Source of the DNA: Hyphomicrobiales bacterium
GTDB lineage: Bacteria; Pseudomonadota; Alphaproteobacteria; Rhizobiales; Rhizobiaceae
NCBI GenBank assembly: GCA_900469445.1
Contig: UBXM01000033.1
Location: 131,732 to 195,731 of the forward strand
Reading direction: 5' to 3'
Length of the DNA: 64,000 nt
Of this stretch, positions 56,720 to 64,000 are shown one piece after another. A program made the position numbers and the translations under genes. Position 1 is the stretch's first letter. The number at the start of each line of letters is the position of its first letter. A model generated the notes under the pieces. The model ran no database searches and was not told where the DNA came from. It was given only the letters and a program-made list of their open reading frames with translations.

Positions 56720-56892
56720 CCTCTCATCTGCGTGGCGGCTCTTATAGGGCATGTGTGTTGTTCCGCGTGGCGCTGGCTCATGCTGGAGAAGTATCGATCT
56801 GTACAAAAAGTCGATTTGCCGCTTGCGCTTGTCATGAACCTATGGCAATAGGCCGCTCACCAACGACGCGGCACAGACCGCGCCGCCTGAAT

Positions 56893-56967
56893 GCTGCTAT
56901 AGCTCAGGGGTAGAGCACTCCCTTGGTAAGGGAGAGGCCGAGAGTTCAAATCTCTCTAGCAGCACCA
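56893..56967 (+). tRNA. tRNA-Thr (anticodon GGT)
   Basis: The 75-nt sequence folds as a full cloverleaf. The acceptor stem GCTGCTA pairs with TAGCAGC, and the D arm follows. The anticodon stem CTCCC/GGGAG encloses the loop TTGGTAA with GGT as anticodon, and the T arm contains GTTCAAAT. The CCA end is encoded. No integrase gene or partial duplicate of the 3' end was seen nearby, so the site does not appear to be used by an integrative element. Confidence 0.96.
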
Positions 56968-57100
56968 TTTTCCATTTGATTACAATCACCTGAAAAGCGA
57001 TCCGCTGCGGTAAAACGTATGTCCGCGTTGCCATGCGCAGGCTATCGAGATATCCTTGTTGCCTTGAAAGCCGGAACTCTAGGGGAAAAGGATCTGCGCG

Positions 57101-57427
57101 ATGAAACTATTGCGGACATTTTTCCATTTTCTGAGTTTTGCGGCACTGGCAGCGGCAGTTCTCGTCGGCACGATCGACTCAATCCAGTCCGTTTCGTCGT
57201 CGGATGTAGTCTTGACCAGTCTCGGCAATGCCTGGCTCAATCTCGATCCGGAAAGTCTGACACTGGCAGAACTGTCGGCAGATGACTATATCAGCGCAGA
57301 TATATGGCGACCCTATGTGGCGCCGGTTCTGGCGCAGCCGGCCGGTGCCGTATTTCTCGTCCTGGCTTTGCTTTTCTGGATGGTGGGCTACAAGAGAAAG
57401 TCCTTTGCCGGACGGTTCTCGGCCTGA
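57101..57427 (+). CDS. small two-helix membrane protein of unknown function
   Basis: The 108-residue protein has an N-terminal hydrophobic segment (about 5-24), a mainly acidic periplasmic middle of about 55 residues, and a C-terminal membrane helix ([14 protein letters not shown]) with a basic tail that should be cytoplasmic. AAAAGGAT lies eight bases upstream of the ATG. msrA starts 59 bp after its stop. No family was recognised, although such proteins appear typical of Rhizobiaceae. Confidence 0.7.
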   Translation: MKLLRTFFHFLSFAALAAAVLVGTIDSIQSVSSSDVVLTSLGNAWLNLDPESLTLAELSADDYISADIWRPYVAPVLAQPAGAVFLVLALLFWMVGYKRKSFAGRFSA

Positions 57428-57486
57428 ACGGCAAGCAATTCCAGGCGAAAGCTCGAAAAACAATGTCGCCGGATGAGGAGGCAGAT

Positions 57487-58146
57487 ATGTTCCTGAATGA
57501 GATCTTCAACAAGAAGACTGCAATGCCCTCGTCGGAGACGGCCTTGCCCGGACGGCAGGAGGCGATCCCGACCGCCGAAACCCATTTCGTCAATGGGAAG
57601 CCGATTGATGGGCCGTATCCGGACGGCCTTGAGGTTGCTTATTTCGGTATGGGATGCTTCTGGGGCGCCGAGCGCCTTTTCTGGAAAATGCCGGGTGTCC
57701 ATGTCACCGCCGTAGGTTATGCGGGCGGCATCACGCCCAACCCGACCTATCATGAAACGACAACCGGGCTCACCGGCCATGCCGAAATCGTCAAGGTCGT
57801 CTTTGATCCGAATGTCATCTCCTACCGTCAGTTGCTGAAGGCGTTCTTTGAAGAGCACGACCCGACCCAGGGCATGCGGCAGGGCAATGATATCGGCACG
57901 ACCTACCGTTCCGCGATCTACACGACGAGTGAAAGCCAGGCTGGCCAGGCGCGTGAGGCGCTGGATGCCTTCCAGGAAGCGCTGAACAAGGCCGGTCGCG
58001 ATACGCCGATAACCACGGAACTCGCACCCGTGCCGACCTTCTATTATGCGGAAGATTACCACCAGCAGTATCTTGCCAAGAATCCGGCGGGCTACTGCGG
58101 TCTCAAGGGCACCGGTGTTTCATGCCCGGTCGGCCAGGCGGCTTGA
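57487..58146 (+). CDS. msrA: peptide methionine-S-sulfoxide reductase MsrA
   Basis: MsrA reduces S-epimers of methionine sulfoxide in oxidised proteins. The 219-residue protein has the catalytic GMGCFWG motif with C57, the TGHAE motif and two C-terminal resolving cysteines in [12 protein letters not shown]. The ATG at 57487 is chosen because GAGGAGG lies upstream at normal spacing; an in-frame ATG 24 bases earlier is possible. There is no signal peptide, so it is cytoplasmic. Confidence 0.96.
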   Translation: MFLNEIFNKKTAMPSSETALPGRQEAIPTAETHFVNGKPIDGPYPDGLEVAYFGMGCFWGAERLFWKMPGVHVTAVGYAGGITPNPTYHETTTGLTGHAEIVKVVFDPNVISYRQLLKAFFEEHDPTQGMRQGNDIGTTYRSAIYTTSESQAGQAREALDAFQEALNKAGRDTPITTELAPVPTFYYAEDYHQQYLAKNPAGYCGLKGTGVSCPVGQAA

Positions 58147-58169
58147 ACCTGCAATAATATGATTTGAAA

Positions 58170-58197
58170 CGCCGCGGATTTGTGCAGGTCCGCGGCG
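58170..58197 (+). other. hairpin after msrA
   Basis: CGCCGCGGA and TCCGCGGCG pair over nine bases with a 10-base loop, 24 bp past the msrA stop. No T-run follows. The remaining ~180 bp up to the BMP gene is leader sequence; it has a further GTCC/GGAC stem but no riboswitch that I recognise. Confidence 0.45.
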
Positions 58198-58378
58198 AAT
58201 TCGTGCAGGCTGCCAAAGGGATAGGCGCTTTTGCCAGATGAAAAAAATCTGGTGAATTTTTCTGGCGCACATGCGAGAGTAGGTATAGCCAAGCCTTTGA
58301 AGAGGGGCGGGTGACCGCATGGCGTCCGTAGGCCGGACCCGCGGGAGGACCTAACAGTAAAAAAAACAGGGCTGCACG

Positions 58379-59371
58379 ATGAAGAAAACCCTTTTGAGCC
58401 TTCTTGCCGTGGCTGCGATGTCGACGACAGCGCTGGCCGCCGAGATCAAGCCGGCGCTGGTCTATGGCACCGGTGGAAAATTCGATAAATCCTTCAACGA
58501 GGCCGCCTATGCCGGCGCCGAAATGTACAAGAAGGAAACCGGCACCGAATACCGCGATTTCGAGCCGACCAGCGATACGCAGGGCGAGCAGGCGATCCGC
58601 AATTTCGCGAGCCGCGGCTATAACCCGGTCATCGCCGTCTCCTTCGCCTGGACCTCGGCCATGGAAAAGGTCGCCGGCGAATTTCCGGATACTAAATTCG
58701 TCATCGTCGACTCGGTCATCGATCTGCCGAACGTCCGCTCCGTCGTCTATAACGAAGCCGAAGGCTCCTATCTCGTCGGCCTGCTCGCCGGCATGGCCTC
58801 CAAGACCGGCAAGGTCGGCTTCGTCGGCGGCATGGATATTCCGCTGATCCGCAAGTTTGGCTGCGGCTATGTGCAGGGCGCCAAGGCCGCCAAGCCCGGC
58901 ATGCAGGTCTTCCAGAACATGGTCGGCACCACCGGCGCTGCCTGGAATGACCCGGTGCGTGCAGGTGAACTCACCAAGAACCAGATCGATCAGGGCGCCG
59001 ACGTGATCTATGCGGCTGCCGGTGCATCCGGTCTCGGTGTGCTGCAGACCGCAGCCGACAACAAGAAACTGTCGATCGGCGTCGACAGCAACCAGAACCA
59101 CGTCCATCCGGGCTCGGTTCTGACATCGATGGTCAAGCGCGTCGATCTGGCTGTCTATAATGCCTATAAGGATGCCGCAGAAGACAAGTTCACTGCAGGC
59201 GTTCAGTCGAACGGCATCAAGGATGACGGCGTCGTTGCCGCGATCGACGACGACAACAAGGCGCTCATTACGCCGGAAATGCAGGCTGCGCTCGATAAGG
59301 CAAAGGCGGACATCATTGCCGGCACCGTCAAGGTGCATGACTACATGACGGACAATTCCTGCCCGATGTAA
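58379..59371 (+). CDS. BMP-family nucleoside-binding ABC transporter substrate-binding protein
   Basis: The 330-residue protein has a signal peptide cleaved near residue 21 (ALAA) and the basic-membrane-protein/PnrA-like core, with YGTGGKFDKSFNEAAY at the mature N-terminus, NEAEGSYLVGLLAG and KVGFVGGMDIPLI. Members bind purine nucleosides. The following ATPase, permease, cytidine deaminase and phosphorylase genes agree with nucleoside uptake. A terminator follows its stop codon. Confidence 0.94.
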   Translation: MKKTLLSLLAVAAMSTTALAAEIKPALVYGTGGKFDKSFNEAAYAGAEMYKKETGTEYRDFEPTSDTQGEQAIRNFASRGYNPVIAVSFAWTSAMEKVAGEFPDTKFVIVDSVIDLPNVRSVVYNEAEGSYLVGLLAGMASKTGKVGFVGGMDIPLIRKFGCGYVQGAKAAKPGMQVFQNMVGTTGAAWNDPVRAGELTKNQIDQGADVIYAAAGASGLGVLQTAADNKKLSIGVDSNQNHVHPGSVLTSMVKRVDLAVYNAYKDAAEDKFTAGVQSNGIKDDGVVAAIDDDNKALITPEMQAALDKAKADIIAGTVKVHDYMTDNSCPM

Positions 59372-59384
59372 GTCAAGGATCGAA

Positions 59385-59419
59385 GGGGCGCATGGCGAAA
59401 ACCGCCATGCGCCCTTTTT
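59385..59419 (+). terminator. intrinsic terminator after the BMP binding-protein gene
   Basis: GGGCGCATGGC (59386-59396) pairs perfectly with GCCATGCGCCC (59404-59414) and five Ts follow. It lies within the operon, 14 bp after the stop, and ends 26 bp before the preferred ATPase start. It probably lets only part of the transcripts continue into the ATPase and permease genes. Confidence 0.9.
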
Positions 59420-59444
59420 GCATATAGAGAGCAAGGTCGAACCA

Positions 59445-60971
59445 TTGAACCTTCAGTCTTCAGCGAATGAGCCCGCGATCGAGCTTGTCGGCATCGACAA
59501 GAAATTCGGCGCAGTCCACGCCAACAAGAATATCAACCTTTCCGTCGGCAAGGGATCGATCCACGGGATCATCGGCGAAAACGGTGCCGGAAAATCGACA
59601 CTGATGTCGATCCTCTACGGCTTCTATCATGCCGACGAAGGCGAGATCCGCATTCAGGGCAGGCCGGTTTCGATCCGCGACAGCCAGGCCGCGATCGCCG
59701 CGGGCATCGGCATGGTCCACCAGCATTTCATGCTGGTGGAAAATTTCACCGTGCTCGAAAATGTCATGCTTGGCGCCGAAGGCGGGCAGTTGCTGGCCAA
59801 GGGTGTGGCCGGTGCGCGCAAGGAGCTGAAGCGGCTCGAGACGGATTACGGCCTGGAAGTCGATCCGGATGCGCTGATCGAGGAACTGCCTGTCGGCAGG
59901 CAGCAGCGCGTCGAAATCCTCAAGGCCCTTTATCGCGGTGCCGATATTCTCATTCTCGATGAACCGACGGGCGTCCTCACGCCGGCCGAAGCCGACCACC
60001 TGTTCCGTATTCTTCAGGTCCTGCGTGATCAGGGCAAGACAATCATCCTCATCACCCACAAGCTGCGCGAAATCATGGCGATCACCGACACGGTGTCGGT
60101 CATGCGCCGCGGCGAAATGGTCGCGACCCGCAAGACTGCCGAAACGACGGTTGCCGAACTTGCCGAATTGATGGTGGGCCGCCGCGTGCTGCTGCGCGTT
60201 GAAAAACAGGAAGCAAAGCCCGGCCCGGTTCTTCTGTCCGTTAAGAACCTGATCGTGAAGGATGGCCGCGGCGTCACCATGGTCGACGACGTGTCTTTCG
60301 ATGTCCGGGCCGGTGAAATCGTCGGTATCGCCGGTGTCGCCGGCAACGGTCAGTCGGAACTGCTGGAGGCGCTGGCCGGCATCCGTAAGCCCGTCTCGGG
60401 CGAAATCTTCATCGACGGCAAGCCGGTCGAAGCCGCCGATCCGGCACTTCTGCGCCAGCTCGGCCTTGCGCATATCCCGGAAGACCGGCACCACATGGGG
60501 CTTGTGCTGAAATTCGAGGAATACGAAAACTCCATCCTCGGTTATCACCACGACCCGCGTTATGGCCGCGGCGCGATGCTGGATCTCGATGCGATCCGCA
60601 GACAGGCCGAGGAACAGATCGCCAAATATGACATCCGCCCGCCGAATGCGCAGCTGAAGACCGCCAATTTCTCAGGCGGCAACCAGCAGAAGATCGTCGT
60701 TGCCCGCGAGATCGAGCGCGATCCGAAAATGCTTCTGATCGGTCAGCCGACCCGCGGCGTCGATATCGGCGCGATCGAATTCATTCACCGCCGCATCATC
60801 GAGATGCGGGATACCGGGAAGGCGGTTCTCTTGGTTTCGGTCGAGCTCGACGAAATCCGTTCGCTGTCGGATCGTATCCTCGTCATGTTCGCCGGCAAGA
60901 TCGTCGGTGAAAAGCCGTCGGATGCGGATGAACAGACGCTTGGCCTGATGATGGCGGGGATCGCGGCGTGA
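59445..60971 (+). CDS. nucleoside ABC transporter ATP-binding protein (two ATPase domains)
   Basis: The protein of 508 residues has two ABC domains, as in sugar and nucleoside importers of the RbsA type. The first half shows Walker A GENGAGKST and DEPTGVLTP. The second half has a degenerate Walker A (GVAGNGQSE) and FSGGNQQK with GQPTRGVD. No regular LSGGQ is visible in the first half (ELPVGRQQRVEILKAL instead), which is usual for this class. The start is a TTG at 59445 after AAGG; an upstream TTG at 59418 sits in the terminator tail and is less likely. Confidence 0.92.
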   Translation: MNLQSSANEPAIELVGIDKKFGAVHANKNINLSVGKGSIHGIIGENGAGKSTLMSILYGFYHADEGEIRIQGRPVSIRDSQAAIAAGIGMVHQHFMLVENFTVLENVMLGAEGGQLLAKGVAGARKELKRLETDYGLEVDPDALIEELPVGRQQRVEILKALYRGADILILDEPTGVLTPAEADHLFRILQVLRDQGKTIILITHKLREIMAITDTVSVMRRGEMVATRKTAETTVAELAELMVGRRVLLRVEKQEAKPGPVLLSVKNLIVKDGRGVTMVDDVSFDVRAGEIVGIAGVAGNGQSELLEALAGIRKPVSGEIFIDGKPVEAADPALLRQLGLAHIPEDRHHMGLVLKFEEYENSILGYHHDPRYGRGAMLDLDAIRRQAEEQIAKYDIRPPNAQLKTANFSGGNQQKIVVAREIERDPKMLLIGQPTRGVDIGAIEFIHRRIIEMRDTGKAVLLVSVELDEIRSLSDRILVMFAGKIVGEKPSDADEQTLGLMMAGIAA

Positions 60972-61050
60972 CGATGTCTGCATATGATAAGATTTCGGAG
61001 TATGGGATGAACGAGGCACGGATCGAAACCGGGCGAAAGGGGAGGCGCGC

Positions 61051-62154
61051 ATGAGCACGGCTTCGGTCCCATTGCCCGCCTGGATCAACTACGGCGTCAT
61101 CCCGCTGTTGAACCTCGTCCTGGCTTTCTTCTTTTCCGGCCTCGTCGTCTGGGCGATCGGCGAAAACCCGTTCGATGCGCTCAATTTCCTCATTCAGGGG
61201 GCGCTTGGTCGCGGTGATGCGATCGGGTTTACCCTGTTTTACGCCACGAGCTTCATCTTCACCGGCCTTGCGGTCGCTGTTGCCTTCCATGCCGGCCTCT
61301 TCAATATCGGGGCGGAAGGTCAGGCCTATGTCGGCGGTCTGGGAGCCGCTCTGGTGGCTCTGTCGCTAGATCATTACGTGCCGTGGTATGTCACCATGCC
61401 CTTTGCCGTCATCGGTGCGGCCCTCTTTGGTGCTGCCTGGGCGTTCATTCCCGCGTGGCTGCAGGCCAAGCGCGGCAGCCACGTCGTCATCACCACCATC
61501 ATGTTCAACTTCATCGCCGCCACGCTGATGGTCTATCTGCTGGTGAATGTCTTCATCGTTCCAGGCAAGATGGCGCCGGAAACGCGGACGTTCCTGGCCG
61601 GCGGGCAGCTTCCCAAGCTGGATTGGCTAATGGCGCTGTTCGGCCTCAAGCTCGGTCCGGCGCCGTTCAACGTGTCGTTCATCATAGCGCTCGTGATGTG
61701 TTACCTCGTCTGGCTGCTGATCTGGCGCACCAAGCTGGGCTACGAGATGCGCACGCTCGGCGTCAGTCCCACCGCCGCCGTTTATGCCGGCATCCCTTAC
61801 GTCCGCACTGTCATCATCGCCATGCTGATTTCCGGTGGCTTGGCCGGCATGATGTCGCTCAATGCCGTCATGGGAGCCTCGGCCCGCCTGCAGGTGGAAT
61901 TCGTTGCCGGTGCAGGTTTTGTCGGCATCGCCGTTTCGCTGATGGGACGCAGCCATCCGGTCGGCATCATCCTTGCCGCCATCCTGTTCGGTATTCTTTA
62001 TCAGGGCGGCGCCGATCTCTCCTTCGAGATGCCGAACATCACCCGCGACATGATCGTGGTCATCCAGGGCCTCGTCATCTTTTTTGCCGGCGCGCTGGAA
62101 TACATGCTGCGCCCGGCCATGGTGCGGCTCTACCAGACTGCGACGGGGAAATAG
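61051..62154 (+). CDS. nucleoside ABC transporter permease (first subunit)
   Basis: The 367-residue protein has about ten membrane segments and the pattern of BmpC/YufP-like permeases: FHAGLFNIGAEGQAYVGGLGAA near the middle of the N-terminal half and SHVVITTIMFNFIA. GGGGAGG precedes the ATG at 61051. It pairs with the next gene. A 79-bp gap separates it from the ATPase gene. Confidence 0.93.
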   Translation: MSTASVPLPAWINYGVIPLLNLVLAFFFSGLVVWAIGENPFDALNFLIQGALGRGDAIGFTLFYATSFIFTGLAVAVAFHAGLFNIGAEGQAYVGGLGAALVALSLDHYVPWYVTMPFAVIGAALFGAAWAFIPAWLQAKRGSHVVITTIMFNFIAATLMVYLLVNVFIVPGKMAPETRTFLAGGQLPKLDWLMALFGLKLGPAPFNVSFIIALVMCYLVWLLIWRTKLGYEMRTLGVSPTAAVYAGIPYVRTVIIAMLISGGLAGMMSLNAVMGASARLQVEFVAGAGFVGIAVSLMGRSHPVGIILAAILFGILYQGGADLSFEMPNITRDMIVVIQGLVIFFAGALEYMLRPAMVRLYQTATGK

Positions 62155-62156
62155 CC

Positions 62157-63128
62157 ATGGAATATTTCGACACTTTCGTCAGCATTCTGGGGTCGGCGAT
62201 CCGCCTGTCCATCCCGCTGCTCTTCACCGCGCTTGCAGGTCTTTTCTCCGAACGGGCCGGCATTTTCGATATCGGCCTTGAAGGCAAGATGCTGGCATCG
62301 GCCTTCGCCGCCGCCTGCGCCGCCTATTGGACCGGCAATGCCTGGGCCGGCCTCGGGGCCGGCATCATGGTCGCGATCATCTTCTCGCTGCTGCACGGCT
62401 TTGCTTCGATCACCAATCGCGGCAACCAGATCGTCTCCGGCGTGGCGCTGAACTTCATTGCTGCGGGACTGACCATCGTGCTCGGCACCGCCTGGTTCAA
62501 CCAGGGCGGTCGTACCGGTCAGGTTCCGCCGGAAGGGCGTTTCTCCGGCATCGTCCTGCCGGGTGCGGAGATGATGCGCGACGTGCCGATCATCGGCCCG
62601 CTCTATGCAAACGTCATCTCCGGCAACAACATCCTCACCTATATCGCTTTCCTCATGGTGCCGCTCTCCTGGTGGGTTCTCTATCGCACCCGCTTCGGCC
62701 TGCGCCTGCGCGCCGTCGGTGAAAATCCGGGTGCCGTGGATACGGCAGGTGTCTCGGTTGTCTGGCTGCGCTATCGTGCACTGATCGTCACGGGCTTCCT
62801 CGCCGGCTTTGCCGGCACCTATCTGTCGATCGCCCAGTCCGCCGCCTTCATCAACAACATGTCCGCCGGCAAGGGCTATATCGCGCTCGCGGCTCTGATC
62901 TTCGCCAAGTGGAAGCCGGTGCCGGTCATGTTCGCCTGCCTTCTGTTCGGTTTTCTCGATGCCTTCGCCAATTTCATGCAGGGCAAGTCTCTGCCGATGA
63001 TCGGCGAGGTTCCGGTGCAGATCTTCCAGGCATTGCCCTACATCCTCACCTGCATCCTGCTGGCCGGTTTCATCGGCGTCGCCCGCCCGCCCAAGGCCGG
63101 TGGCGTCGCCTATACGAAGGAACGTTGA
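62157..63128 (+). CDS. nucleoside ABC transporter permease (second subunit)
   Basis: The 323-residue protein is the partner permease, with the matching GIFDIGLEGKMLASAFAAA segment, NRGNQIVSGVALNFIAAG and a conserved RAVGENPGAVDTAG loop that contacts the ATPase. It starts 2 bp after the first permease and ends 4 bp before cdd. The frame is open far upstream, but that part is a shadow of the first permease. Confidence 0.93.
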   Translation: MEYFDTFVSILGSAIRLSIPLLFTALAGLFSERAGIFDIGLEGKMLASAFAAACAAYWTGNAWAGLGAGIMVAIIFSLLHGFASITNRGNQIVSGVALNFIAAGLTIVLGTAWFNQGGRTGQVPPEGRFSGIVLPGAEMMRDVPIIGPLYANVISGNNILTYIAFLMVPLSWWVLYRTRFGLRLRAVGENPGAVDTAGVSVVWLRYRALIVTGFLAGFAGTYLSIAQSAAFINNMSAGKGYIALAALIFAKWKPVPVMFACLLFGFLDAFANFMQGKSLPMIGEVPVQIFQALPYILTCILLAGFIGVARPPKAGGVAYTKER

Positions 63129-63132
63129 TCCG

Positions 63133-63525
63133 ATGTCTCACGAATTGTTCGAGGCCGCCCGAGAGGCGATGACCAGGGCCTATGCGCCCTATTCGAAATT
63201 CCCGGTCGGCGTTGCTCTGAAGGCCGATGACGGCAAGGTCTATCTCGGCGCCAATATCGAGAACCTGTCCTTTCCTCAGGGCTGGTGCGCCGAACCGACG
63301 GCGATCGGCGCCATGGTTATGGGCGGTGGAAAGAAGATCGTCGAGCTGGCGGTAATTGCCGAAAAGCTGCCGCTCTGCACGCCCTGCGGCGGCTGCCGGC
63401 AGAAGATTTCGGAATTCGCTTCGGCCGATACACGCATCTATCTGTGCAACGAGGTCGGCGTGGCAAAGACCGTCACCATGGCCGAACTCCTGCCCTATGC
63501 CTTTGAAACGGATGTCCTCGGATGA
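63133..63525 (+). CDS. cdd: cytidine deaminase
   Basis: Cdd deaminates cytidine and deoxycytidine to uridines. The 130-residue protein has the zinc site C52-A-E54 (in QGWCAEPTAIGAM) and PCGGCRQ with C85 and C88, in line with tetrameric bacterial enzymes. The ATG at 63133 is 4 bp after the permease stop, and its stop overlaps the next start by 4 bases. The context shows that imported nucleosides are salvaged at once. Confidence 0.96.
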   Translation: MSHELFEAAREAMTRAYAPYSKFPVGVALKADDGKVYLGANIENLSFPQGWCAEPTAIGAMVMGGGKKIVELAVIAEKLPLCTPCGGCRQKISEFASADTRIYLCNEVGVAKTVTMAELLPYAFETDVLG

Positions 63526-64000
63526 CGACGGTAACCGATCTGCTGGTTGAACGGCTGGATGGCCTCGTGCCGCGTGTGGCGATCGTGCTGGGCTCCGGTC
63601 TCGGCTCGCTGGTGGATGGCGTGACCGATCAGATCCGCATCTCCTACAGGGAACTTGAAGGTTTTCCGGTAAGCGGCGTCACCGGCCATGCGGGCGAACT
63701 CGTGGCGGGTTATCTCGGCAGCCAGCCGGTGATCATGTTGTCCGGTCGTGCCCACTATTATGAGCATGGTGATCCCAAGGCCATGCGCTTTCCGCTCCAG
63801 GTGCTGAAAGGGCTTGGCGTCCAGTCGCTGATCCTCACCAATTCGGCAGGCTCGGTGCGCGAGGACATGCCCCCCGGTTCGGTCATGCAGATCACCGACC
63901 ATATCAACTATTCCGGCATGAACCCGCTGATCGGCGAACATGGCGATCAGCGCTTCGTCGGTATGACGAGCGCCTATGATGCCGATCTCGCATTGAAAAT
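63522..64000 (+). CDS. purine nucleoside phosphorylase, partial (3' end outside window)
   Basis: The first 159 residues are present. They show the trimeric purine nucleoside phosphorylase pattern: IVLGSGLGSLVD near residue 22, SGVTGHAGELVAG, the GRAHYYEHGDP segment and TNSAGSV, with phosphate-binding and base-binding residues in place. The enzyme releases the base and ribose 1-phosphate from purine nucleosides. The start overlaps the cdd stop as ATGA. Confidence 0.94.
   Translation, partial: MTTVTDLLVERLDGLVPRVAIVLGSGLGSLVDGVTDQIRISYRELEGFPVSGVTGHAGELVAGYLGSQPVIMLSGRAHYYEHGDPKAMRFPLQVLKGLGVQSLILTNSAGSVREDMPPGSVMQITDHINYSGMNPLIGEHGDQRFVGMTSAYDADLALK

Noticed and set aside
56893-56967. tRNA-Thr as an attachment site for an integrative element
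   Set aside because: No integrase, no repeated tRNA 3' end and no change in gene style is seen on either side.
58198-58378. Purine riboswitch upstream of the nucleoside-transport operon
   Set aside because: The leader has short GC stems but not the conserved three-way junction core bases that I would expect.
59418-59444. TTG at 59418 as start of the nucleoside ATPase
   Set aside because: It lies in the T-tract of an intrinsic terminator and has no ribosome binding site; the TTG at 59445 has AAGG at a fitting distance.
1-64000. CRISPR arrays, insertion sequences, prophage genes or toxin-antitoxin pairs
   Set aside because: I looked for regularly spaced repeats, transposase or integrase motifs and phage structural genes and saw none; the gene content is core chromosome.

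Overview
The window is a contiguous stretch of ordinary, densely coding, GC-rich chromosome from an alphaproteobacterium of the order Hyphomicrobiales (Rhizobiales), most likely family Rhizobiaceae (Rhizobium/Agrobacterium type). The evidence is gene content and style: a complete C-P lyase cluster with two phnE genes and a DUF1045 gene, a cyoABCD-surf1 operon beside an MFS transporter, a yejABEF system, a rhizobial glycan cluster, and many ATGA/TGATG start-stop overlaps. No prophage, insertion sequence, integrase or CRISPR array was seen. This placement is inferred from reading alone.

Region 1 (1-14.6 kb): the 3' end of polA, a small hypothetical gene, then one of the two main systems, a minus-strand phosphonate operon phnG-H-I-J-K-L-(hexapeptide acetyltransferase)-phnC-D-E1-E2-DUF1045-phnM-phnN with divergent phnF. 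It encodes uptake (PhnCDE), the C-P lyase core (PhnGHIJ with PhnK and PhnL), and processing of the ribose phosphate product (PhnM, PhnN). No phnP is present and the DUF1045 2H-phosphoesterase-like gene sits where a cyclic phosphodiesterase would be needed. The phnG-phnF gap holds a PHO-box-like repeat and a perfect GTCTAT/ATAGAC palindrome that suits PhnF. A strong intrinsic terminator lies between phnD and phnE1.

Region 2 (14.6-30.7 kb): housekeeping genes. An MsbA-like exporter-dapB-gpmA run, glk, mgsA and mepA lie on the minus strand. yejABEF, a hydroxyacid reductase, a small membrane protein and pncB lie on the plus strand. A DUF1236-like secreted protein and an orphan response regulator follow.

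Region 3 (30.7-49.8 kb): a glycan-building region with a UDP-glucuronate 4-epimerase-like enzyme, two convergent paralogous MurG-like glycosyltransferases, a GT4 enzyme, a GT32-type enzyme, a polysaccharide-deacetylase-like protein, another GT4 enzyme, a nucleotide-sugar 6-dehydrogenase and a small methyltransferase. A complete family-5 (peptide/oligosaccharide) ABC importer is embedded in it. At its end is the most unusual object in the window: a 907-residue ABC-exporter-like protein whose nucleotide-binding half has lost the Walker A lysine, the Walker B acid, the signature and the H-loop histidine, and which carries three copies of a Q-loop/helical-subdomain-like motif. A small cyclic-nucleotide-binding protein is encoded 31 bp downstream on the same strand.

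Region 4 (50-64 kb): surf1 and the cyoABCD quinol oxidase operon, a divergent MFS transporter, tRNA-Thr(GGT), a small membrane protein, msrA, and a nucleoside import and salvage operon: a BMP-family binding protein, an ABC ATPase, two permeases, cytidine deaminase and a purine nucleoside phosphorylase cut by the window edge. As in phnCDE, the binding-protein gene is followed by an intrinsic terminator before the rest of the operon.
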